Positions 1 to 5,721 of a stretch of 11,152 nt of DNA are shown here, in pieces. Position numbers and translations under genes: made by a program. The stretch lies in contig JAYSRE010000086.1 of assembly GCA_043721235.1 (NCBI GenBank), positions 1 through 11,152 on the forward strand, given 5' to 3'. The DNA comes from JAAFIP01 sp043721235 (GTDB lineage Bacteria > Pseudomonadota > Gammaproteobacteria > Burkholderiales > Burkholderiaceae_C). Position 1 is the stretch's first letter. The number at the start of each line of letters is the position of its first letter. The notes beneath the pieces are model-generated. The model made no database searches. It had not been told where the DNA came from and saw only the letters and a list, made by a program, of their open reading frames with translations.

Positions 1-1
1 C

Positions 2-691
2 TTGCTGTCCGGTTGGAAGAGCGACCTTGCCAAGCTGGAAGCCGCCTCAGACATTGCTGGCCTGCTGGCCAGCGAGCGCCAGGCCTTTGCGGACCTGACC
101 AGCGCCTGCAAAACCTTAAGCCAGGCGCGCCGCAAGGCCGCCCCGCAACTGGGCAGCGCCATCACCCAGGCCATGCAAGGCCTGGGCATGCAAGGCGGTA
201 AGTTTGAAGTGGCTTTGTTACCACTAGACGAGCCCGCACAATACGGCCAAGAAGGCATTGAATTTTTGGTAGCCGGCCATGCCGGTAGCACACCGCGCCC
301 CGTGAGCAAGGTGGCCTCAGGCGGTGAGCTGTCGCGCATTGCACTGGCCATTGCGGTGACCACCAGCCGCCTGGGCAAAGCGCAAACTTTAATTTTTGAC
401 GAAGTAGACTCTGGTGTAGGTGGTGCGGTGGCCGAAACCGTAGGCCGCCTGATGAAGCAGCTGGGCATTGACCGCCAAGTCATGGCCGTGACCCACCTGC
501 CCCAAGTGGCTGCCTGCGCCGACCACCATCTGCTGGTGGCCAAACAGTTCAAAGGCCAACACACCAGCAGCGATGTACGCGCTATTGCAGGTGAGCAGCG
601 CGTGGGTGAAATTGCCCGCATGCTGGGTGGCGAAAAGCTGCTGGGCACGACGCTGGCCCACGCCAAAGAAATGCTGGGCCAGCGGCAATAA
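2..691 (+). CDS. recN: DNA repair protein RecN, C-terminal part (gene cut by window edge)
   Basis: This is the C-terminal 229 residues of RecN, the SMC-like ATPase that acts early in repair of DNA double-strand breaks. The frame is open from base 2, where TTG is simply an internal Leu codon; the N-terminal half, with Walker A and most of the coiled coil, lies outside the window. The tail of the coiled coil occupies roughly residues 1-60. Next come the ABC signature SGGELSR at 106-112, the Walker B run LIFDEVDSG with Asp133 and catalytic Glu134, and the H-loop VTHLPQVA with His165. These are in the order and spacing expected for a RecN head domain. Full-length RecN is about 550 residues, so about 320 are missing. 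The gene ends with TAA 78 bp before rapZ on the same strand. No terminator-like hairpin is visible in between, so read-through into rapZ is possible. Confidence 0.97.
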   Translation: MLSGWKSDLAKLEAASDIAGLLASERQAFADLTSACKTLSQARRKAAPQLGSAITQAMQGLGMQGGKFEVALLPLDEPAQYGQEGIEFLVAGHAGSTPRPVSKVASGGELSRIALAIAVTTSRLGKAQTLIFDEVDSGVGGAVAETVGRLMKQLGIDRQVMAVTHLPQVAACADHHLLVAKQFKGQHTSSDVRAIAGEQRVGEIARMLGGEKLLGTTLAHAKEMLGQRQ

Positions 692-716
692 CTGCCCACA
701 TACCAATGTAACGCGG

Positions 717-746
717 CACCTATTTGCGTCACACCTATTTGCGTCA
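717..746. repeat. Perfect tandem duplication of a 15-bp unit upstream of rapZ
   Basis: The unit CACCTATTTGCGTCA occurs twice head to tail at 717-731 and 732-746, followed by a partial third start (CAC, 747-749). It fills much of the 78-bp gap between recN and rapZ and ends 23 bp before the rapZ ATG. A weak -10-like hexamer, TAATAT, lies at 758-763, just downstream. It could be a duplicated binding site for a regulator or simply a replication-slippage duplication. The sequence alone does not decide. Confidence 0.85.
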
Positions 747-769
747 CACAAGTTGGTTAATATCAAACT

Positions 770-1672
770 ATGACATTTGCCCCCACCACCTCGATAGAAG
801 TAGTTTTGATTACAGGCATGTCGGGCTCAGGCAAGTCAGTGGCGTTGCATGCGCTGGAAGACGCACACTATTACTGCGTAGACAACCTCCCGCCCGAGCT
901 GCTCAGTGCGTTTATAGACGTAGAAAAAGCCCACCAAGTGCACCATATTGGCATTGCCATGGACGTGCGCAGCGCATCCTCACTGCCCTTGTTGCCTGCG
1001 CAGTTTAAGCAGCTGCGCGAGCGGGGCGTGCGCATTAAAACCGTGTTTTTAGATGCCCGTACCGACACGTTGGTACACCGCTTTTCAGAAACACGGCGTA
1101 AGCACCCGCTGTCTAACAACAACGATGGCGACCAGCAACGTGCGCTTACCGATGCGATTGAGCTGGAGCGCGAGCTGCTGGCTGATTTGCGGGAGCAGTC
1201 CCATGTGATTGACACCAGCCTGATCCGCGCTACACAGCTGCAAGGCTACATCAAAGCGCTGCTGGAAGCGCCCGCCAAACAGTTGACCTTGGTGTTTGAG
1301 TCGTTTGGCTTTAAACGCGGCCTGCCCCTGGATGCCGACTTTGTGTTTGATGTGCGCATGCTGCCCAACCCCCACTACGAGCCAGCGCTGCGGCCCCTTA
1401 GCGGCAAAGACGCCCCTGTGGCGGCGTTTTTAAAGCAGCACGACGATGTACGCAAAATGTTTCGGCAGATTGAGACGTTTTTAAGCCAATGGCTGCCGTC
1501 GCTGATGCAAGATCACCGCAGCTATGTGACCGTGGCTATAGGCTGCACAGGCGGGCAACACCGCTCGGTTTTTTTAGTAGAAGAACTGTCACGCCACTTT
1601 GCCAAAGAATGGACTACGCTTAAACGTCATCGGGAAATTGACGGTAATGTGTTTGCGTCCAGCGTGTTTTAG
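770..1672 (+). CDS. rapZ: RapZ, nucleotide-binding RNase adapter / GlcN6P-sensing regulator
   Basis: A 300-residue protein matching the RapZ (YvcJ) family along its length; E. coli RapZ has 284 residues. The N-terminal kinase-like domain has the Walker A motif GMSGSGKS at residues 16-23, followed by the family signature YYCVDNLPPELL and a central FLDARTD segment. The C-terminal domain carries the conserved CTGGQHRS motif, followed by a short basic stretch (LKRHRE). In E. coli this protein binds glucosamine-6-phosphate and guides RNase E to the small RNA GlmZ, controlling GlmS. Whether betaproteobacteria use it in the same way is not established by this sequence. The ATG at 770 is the first start in frame; no convincing Shine-Dalgarno precedes it. 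Unlike enterobacteria, the neighbours are recN and mutY rather than the rpoN/ptsN cluster. The 3' end faces mutY across 24 bp. Confidence 0.96.
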   Translation: MTFAPTTSIEVVLITGMSGSGKSVALHALEDAHYYCVDNLPPELLSAFIDVEKAHQVHHIGIAMDVRSASSLPLLPAQFKQLRERGVRIKTVFLDARTDTLVHRFSETRRKHPLSNNNDGDQQRALTDAIELERELLADLREQSHVIDTSLIRATQLQGYIKALLEAPAKQLTLVFESFGFKRGLPLDADFVFDVRMLPNPHYEPALRPLSGKDAPVAAFLKQHDDVRKMFRQIETFLSQWLPSLMQDHRSYVTVAIGCTGGQHRSVFLVEELSRHFAKEWTTLKRHREIDGNVFASSVF

Positions 1673-1696
1673 CGGCAATTTTTTAAGGGCAGTTTT

Positions 1697-2764
1697 TTAA
1701 CCAGCCAGCAACTTGCGCAGCAGTTTGCCGACAGGCGCAGGCAGGCCTATGCGGCCTAGGTCACTTAGCTGCGCCCACTGCCCCTGACTTTGAAGCACGG
1801 TAGCTTCATCCAAGGCTTCATCCCACGCCACATGCACCACATGCAAATGCATGTCTTTATGGGTTAGCACATGCGCCAGTGCGGGCGCGTCTACACAGCA
1901 TGCTCGCTGGGCAGGGCTAAGCTTGGACACCAGTGCCTCGCGGCTTTCAAACATAGGCAGGCTGTACAAGCCTGCCCAAACGCCGGGCGTGGGGCGCTGG
2001 GTGAGAAAAACGCTGCTGCTTTTGGGGGTGGTTTTGTGCGCGCACAGCAGCCAAAGCGACTGGCTGCTACGCTTGAGTTTGCGCGTCTTTAGGGGGTAAT
2101 TCTCAGGCGCAGCTTGCGCATGGGCCACGCACTGGCTTGCCAACGGGCAGCGTGGGCAAGCAGGCTTGCGCGCAGTGCACAGCGTGGCGCCCAAGTCCAT
2201 GATGCCCTGGGTATAGCGCGGCATGCTGGTGGCCAGCTGCGCTATGGGCAACAGCTTGGTAGCTTGGTCCCACAGGTTGCGTTCGTGCACAGCCATGCTC
2301 AGGTCATGCCCGTAGCCCAGAGCACGGGTGAGCACACGTTTAACATTGGCATCCAAAATAGCCACACGCTCGTCGTAGCAAAACGCAGCTATTGCCGCTG
2401 CAGTGGAGCGGCCTATGCCGGGCAAGCTTTGCAGTAGCTGCGCTGTAGGCGGGAACGACCCCGCAAAATCAAGCACCACGCTGCGTGCGCAGCGGTGCAG
2501 GTTGCGCGCGCGGCTGTAGTAGCCCAAGCCGCTCCACAGCGCCAGCACATCGTCTAGTGGGGCAGCGGCCAATACCTCCACAGTGGGAAAGCGCTGCAAA
2601 AACCGCGGGTAATAGTCCAGCACTGTCACTACCTGGGTTTGCTGCAGCATGATCTCAGAGAGCCACACGCGGTAGGGGTCGCGCTGGCCCTGCCAAGGCA
2701 AGCCGCTGCGCCCATGCTGGGCTTGCCATGCCAGCACAGCGCTGGCCAAAGTCTGCCGGGCCAA
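1697..2764 (-). CDS. mutY: A/G-specific adenine DNA glycosylase MutY
   Basis: MutY removes adenine mispaired with 8-oxoguanine, one arm of the GO repair system. The 355-residue product has the full architecture. The catalytic Glu37 lies in LSEIMLQQTQ. A helix-hairpin-helix segment, LPGIGRSTA, spans 114-122, followed by Asp138 in ILDANVKRV. The [4Fe-4S] ligands Cys196, Cys203, Cys206 and Cys212 have C-x6-C-x2-C-x5-C spacing. A C-terminal NUDIX-like recognition domain from about residue 230 includes RPTPGVWAGLY and THKDMHLHV. Glu37 and Asp138 fall at the same numbers as in E. coli MutY, which supports the chosen start even though it is a TTG. An in-frame TAG lies 27 bases upstream with no ATG or GTG between it and the TTG, so no earlier start exists. 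No clear ribosome site is seen. The gene follows the dynamin-like gene after 43 bp and is probably in the same transcript. Confidence 0.95.
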   Translation of the reverse strand: MARQTLASAVLAWQAQHGRSGLPWQGQRDPYRVWLSEIMLQQTQVVTVLDYYPRFLQRFPTVEVLAAAPLDDVLALWSGLGYYSRARNLHRCARSVVLDFAGSFPPTAQLLQSLPGIGRSTAAAIAAFCYDERVAILDANVKRVLTRALGYGHDLSMAVHERNLWDQATKLLPIAQLATSMPRYTQGIMDLGATLCTARKPACPRCPLASQCVAHAQAAPENYPLKTRKLKRSSQSLWLLCAHKTTPKSSSVFLTQRPTPGVWAGLYSLPMFESREALVSKLSPAQRACCVDAPALAHVLTHKDMHLHVVHVAWDEALDEATVLQSQGQWAQLSDLGRIGLPAPVGKLLRKLLAG

Positions 2765-2807
2765 TTGCGTTGGAAAGGTTAAGTAGAGCTAACAGGCCGC
2801 AGGCACA

Positions 2808-4829
2808 TCAGGCCGACCTCAGCTGGTCAGCTACGGTGTCTTGTGCATGGGCCTTGCCTTGGTGCTGGGCTTTGTCCGTTGCATCAGCGGGTATGTCTAC
2901 CAAATGCGCCGTCAGTTCCAACAGCTTGCCGTCCAGCGCCGTCAGGTGGCTGTCTTGCCCGGTAATTTCGGCAATGCGTTCGTCCAGCGTGTTGGCAGCA
3001 TCTTGAATACGGTCAATCGCTTCAATGCGGCGGGCAAAGTTTTTGCGGCGCTCGCGCAGCTGGGCATCTAGCTGGGCGGCGGCCGACTTGTTCCACAGCT
3101 CTACTTCGCCTAAAGCTGTCTCGTACACCACGCGCAGGCGGGTGGCCAGTGCGCGCACCAAGCGGTCGGCAAACTCAGGCTGCGCCAAGCGCAGGGTGTT
3201 GCCCAGACCAAGGTACTGCAGGTGGCTGCGCTCTACCAGGTCAAGGTCGCGCTGATGGCGGGCCATTTCGGGCTCGCGAGGGGTTTGCAGCGAGAAGCCA
3301 AACTCCGCATTCAGTTGTCTAAAGCTGGTGGTCAGCATGGTTTGAATTTCACCATTGAGCCCCTTGGCATGCGACAGCACATCGCGCAAGCGGCCAAAGG
3401 TGTCGTTGTAGGCTTTGCGCACACCCAGCTTAATGCCGGGCTGGCGCAATGTGTCGTTCAGCTGGCGCAGCTCGGCCTTCAAGGTGGCACTGCCCAGCGC
3501 AGAAAACACTTCGCGCAACAATTTAAGGTGAATCGCCCGCACAGCGTGTATGCGCGAGCCACTGGCATCAAACTCGGCCTGCTCAGCCTCAATACGGCTG
3601 CGCATATGCTTGATAACTGTTGCGTTTTTACCACGCAGTCCGCGCAGCTCGACCATTTGTTCGGCCAAGTCGCGGCGGCGAATGTTAATCACACGGCCGG
3701 TTTCGGTGCGCAAATCGGAAATACCCGACGACATTGCGCCGCTCAAAATTTCGCGGCGTCGGCCCATCATGCCTTCGCTTAAGGCCTGCTCCAGCAAAGG
3801 CAACTGGCTGGCCTGCAGCAAGGGCCTGTCGCCCGTAACTTTGGCCACCAAACCTTTTTGGGCTGAAACAGGGATTACCTGTGACTGCGGCAGGGCCAAA
3901 ATCTCAGCTGTGGTGCTGCGCTGGCGCTCTACGTTGGCCTGTATTTGCGCAGGAGTAGACAGCGCGTCCCACATGGTGTCAATTTTGTTCAGCACCACCA
4001 AGCGCGAAGAATGATCGGTGCTCTCGGTAATCAGGTGCTCACGCCAAATCGACAGGTCAGATTTGGTCACGCCGGTGTCAGCCGCCAATATAAACACCAC
4101 TGCGTGGGCTTGGGGAATCAGGCTCACCGTCAGCTCTGGCTCTGCACCAATGGCGTTCAAACCGGGCGTGTCTAAAATAACCAAGCCTTGTTTTAGCAGA
4201 GGGTGGGCAATATTGATCAGTGCGTGGCGCCACTTGGGCACCTCTACCAAGCCGGCGGTGTCCGTCATGGGGTTGTCGTCAGGGGTGTCGTCGTGCCAAA
4301 AGCCCAGCGCACGGGCTTCGTCTTTGCTTACTTTGCGTATTTCGGCCACTTTTTCAAAAGCCTGGGCCAGCTGGGCGGCATCGTTCACATCCAGGTCAAT
4401 ACGGGTCCATTTTTCAGGGGCGGCGCGCCATTCCATCAGCGCATGGGGCTGCAGGCGCGTTTCAATCGGCAGCAGGCGTAAGCAGGGCGGCACATCTGCG
4501 TCCCAGCCCAGCTCGGTAGGGCACATAGTGGTGCGGCCCGCACTGGCCGGCATGATGCGGCGGCCGTAGGAGGCAAAAAATATCGCGTTAATCAGCTCAG
4601 ATTTGCCGCGCGAAAACTCGGCCACAAAAGCCACCATCACCTTGTCAGACCGCATCTGGCCCTCAAGGCGGCGCAGCCGCTCTTCTACCGCCGAGTCCAG
4701 CAGCTCGTGGTCCCGCATCCAGTCTGACAACAACTTAAGCCGCAAAGCAAACTCGCGCCGCCACGTGCTGTGCGAGTCAAACTGGTCATTGAATGAGGGG
4801 GTTATAGGACTGTCGGCAAGGTACTGCAT
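2808..4829 (-). CDS. Bacterial dynamin-family GTPase
   Basis: A 673-residue protein with an N-terminal dynamin-type GTPase domain and a long, mostly helical remainder. Visible GTPase motifs are a P-loop at residues 71-77 (EFSRGKS, with Arg before GKS), a G2 threonine in the RTTMCPTEL stretch (99-107), G3 DTPG at 220-223, and G4 NKID at 281-284. From about 330 to 660 the sequence is rich in charged heptads (for example RMRSRIEAEQAEFD-like helices), as expected for the helical stalk of membrane-remodelling dynamins. No transmembrane segment or signal peptide is apparent, so it is probably cytoplasmic and membrane-associated. I chose the ATG at 4829; a TTG at 4871 would add 14 residues but would lie upstream of the likely promoter. 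The gene probably leads a dynamin-mutY transcription unit. Family assignment is firm; cellular role is unknown. Confidence 0.9.
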   Translation of the reverse strand: MQYLADSPITPSFNDQFDSHSTWRREFALRLKLLSDWMRDHELLDSAVEERLRRLEGQMRSDKVMVAFVAEFSRGKSELINAIFFASYGRRIMPASAGRTTMCPTELGWDADVPPCLRLLPIETRLQPHALMEWRAAPEKWTRIDLDVNDAAQLAQAFEKVAEIRKVSKDEARALGFWHDDTPDDNPMTDTAGLVEVPKWRHALINIAHPLLKQGLVILDTPGLNAIGAEPELTVSLIPQAHAVVFILAADTGVTKSDLSIWREHLITESTDHSSRLVVLNKIDTMWDALSTPAQIQANVERQRSTTAEILALPQSQVIPVSAQKGLVAKVTGDRPLLQASQLPLLEQALSEGMMGRRREILSGAMSSGISDLRTETGRVINIRRRDLAEQMVELRGLRGKNATVIKHMRSRIEAEQAEFDASGSRIHAVRAIHLKLLREVFSALGSATLKAELRQLNDTLRQPGIKLGVRKAYNDTFGRLRDVLSHAKGLNGEIQTMLTTSFRQLNAEFGFSLQTPREPEMARHQRDLDLVERSHLQYLGLGNTLRLAQPEFADRLVRALATRLRVVYETALGEVELWNKSAAAQLDAQLRERRKNFARRIEAIDRIQDAANTLDERIAEITGQDSHLTALDGKLLELTAHLVDIPADATDKAQHQGKAHAQDTVADQLRSA

Positions 4830-4837
4830 AGCACATG

Positions 4838-4866
4838 AATATAACACTGGGCTAGGCCCAAGTAAA
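4838..4866 (-). promoter_or_regulatory. Likely sigma70-type promoter for the dynamin-like gene
   Basis: Read on the - strand, TTTACT (4866-4861) is followed by a 17-bp spacer and TATATT (4843-4838). Both hexamers resemble the -35 and -10 consensus at ideal spacing. The -10 ends only 8 bases before the ATG at 4829, so the transcript would have almost no leader, and no Shine-Dalgarno is seen. The spacer contains an inverted repeat, TGGGC-TAG-GCCCA (4848-4860), which could be an operator or chance. Predicted only by eye. Confidence 0.5.
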
Positions 4867-5066
4867 CCCAAAAGTACTAGCGGCGCTGGCCGCTATAGCA
4901 AAGTGCTAATTTCTAGGCATTTTAACCCTGTCGCCCAAGGAAATACTGAATAAGTAGCTATCTATTTAGTAGCATATTCGTCACACACACCTGGCGGTCT
5001 CAAGCCTAAGTGCAACATTCTTAGCGCCCGCAACGGTGCGAATGACAGGCTCCGTTGGCCTAACTT
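4867..5066. other. Intergenic segment with small palindromes, no gene found
   Basis: About 200 bp between the OmpA-type gene and the dynamin-like gene. I see no coding potential or RNA gene. It holds a perfect hairpin, TAGCGGC-gctg-GCCGCTA, at 4878-4895 overlapping the left inverted repeat, and an AT-rich stretch around 4940-4980. On the - strand the hairpin is followed by only four T residues, so it is a weak terminator candidate for the upstream OmpA gene. These fragments resemble degraded intergenic palindromic elements of Comamonadaceae. That comparison is from memory and unproven. Confidence 0.45.
4868..4881 (+). repeat. Left copy of a 14-bp inverted repeat flanking the caspase/OmpA insert
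   Basis: CCAAAAGTACTAGC at 4868-4881 matches the reverse complement of 7860-7873 at 13 of 14 positions. Similarity continues weakly inwards (a shared GCGCT a few bases on). This copy lies directly upstream of the -35 of the dynamin-like gene. The two copies enclose about 3.0 kb holding the OmpA and caspase-FGE genes. Confidence 0.5.
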
Positions 5067-5080
5067 CTACGGTGTAGGCC
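5057..5080. repeat. Inverted repeat spanning the stop codon of the OmpA-type gene
   Basis: GGCCTA (5057-5062) and TAGGCC (5075-5080) can pair, with a further AC/GT pair inside after one bulged base, leaving a 7-nt loop. The TAG stop (5069-5067) lies in the middle. No T-run follows on the - strand, so it does not look like an intrinsic terminator by itself. It may instead stabilise the mRNA end or be accidental. Confidence 0.4.
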
Positions 5081-5663
5081 TTGGTTTATTTGTTATTTTT
5101 TCCAGCAAGGCACCAGTGCTTTTTATAAAACTGGTCAAAGCGTTGGTCAATGTATTTAGAAACCCATCACCCCCAATCTTTTCCACTGTTTCACCAACCA
5201 CAATAATCTCCGACCTCCTATTCATCTGTCGCCCTTCAACCGTCGTATTTTCCGCAACTGGTTTGCCTTGACCATATCCTCGTGAGGTAATTCGGGACGC
5301 TAGAACTTTTCGGCTGATCAAGGCTTCTCGCACATTCGCTGAGCGCTTCTCTGACAATGTGGTGTTCGCTTGCGCATTGCCTGTATTGTCAGTGTGACCT
5401 TCAATGATGACATTTGCTTTTGTTTTTGTTTGAAGCATTTCTGCGACTTTATCGACAAACTGGTTGCCTTTTTCACTGACGATTGCGCTACCGACTGTAA
5501 ATAAAACACTGTCATCTGTCGTGATCTGCACACCCTGTGGTGTTTGGGTCAATTTAACGGGTGCTACACCTCGGTCGCTCCCCCCATCAGATGCCGGCTT
5601 AGAAGCACAAGCGCTTAATACCAATAATGAAGTCCCAAGGATCACATGTAATTTTTTAAGCAT
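5067..5663 (-). CDS. OmpA-type peptidoglycan-binding outer-membrane lipoprotein
   Basis: A 198-residue predicted lipoprotein. The signal peptide begins MLKKLHVILG and ends in a lipobox, Leu16-Ser-Ala-Cys19, with Ala at +2, which favours the outer membrane. An OmpA C-terminal domain follows at about residues 45-155. Its HTDNTG motif supplies Asp92 and LSEKRSANV supplies Arg107. The 15-residue spacing is that of the Asp/Arg pair that grips diaminopimelate in OmpA family proteins, so peptidoglycan binding is likely. After the domain is a roughly 40-residue tail (GGDGFLNTLTNALTSF...) that could form an amphipathic helix and is not part of the standard domain. The ATG has a good Shine-Dalgarno. 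The gene starts 58 bp behind the caspase-FGE gene and is probably co-transcribed with it. It is AT-rich (one sampled line is 33% GC), unlike the flanking core genes. Specific partner unknown. Confidence 0.9.
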   Translation of the reverse strand: MLKKLHVILGTSLLVLSACASKPASDGGSDRGVAPVKLTQTPQGVQITTDDSVLFTVGSAIVSEKGNQFVDKVAEMLQTKTKANVIIEGHTDNTGNAQANTTLSEKRSANVREALISRKVLASRITSRGYGQGKPVAENTTVEGRQMNRRSEIIVVGETVEKIGGDGFLNTLTNALTSFIKSTGALLEKITNKPRPTP

Positions 5664-5667
5664 TGTT

Positions 5668-5674
5668 ATTCCTT
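5668..5674 (-). promoter_or_regulatory. Ribosome binding site of the OmpA-type lipoprotein gene
   Basis: On the - strand AAGGAAT precedes the ATG at 5663 by four bases. It is one of the few clear Shine-Dalgarno sequences in the window and fixes this start. It lies in the 58-bp gap after the caspase-FGE stop, with no obvious terminator or promoter between the two genes. Confidence 0.75.
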
Positions 5675-5721
5675 ATACAAATGTCACCACTGATTTTTTA
5701 CCCGCCTGAATTCCGAGAGAA

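Noticed and set aside
1673..1700. Bidirectional intrinsic terminator between rapZ and mutY.
   Set aside because: Two TTTTTTAA runs occur (1679-1686 and 1693-1700) but they are direct repeats without a GC-rich stem between them.
3222..4569. Long open frames on the + strand opposite the dynamin gene (for example 3222-3782 and 4018-4569).
   Set aside because: They lie wholly antisense to a gene with clear GTPase motifs, have no recognisable domains and are typical by-products of GC-rich codon use.
5057..5110. Integron attC-like core sites (GCCTAAC / GTTAGGC) near the end of the OmpA-type gene.
   Set aside because: Only one core-like heptamer is present; no matching partner at the 55-140 bp spacing of attC sites and no integrase in the window.
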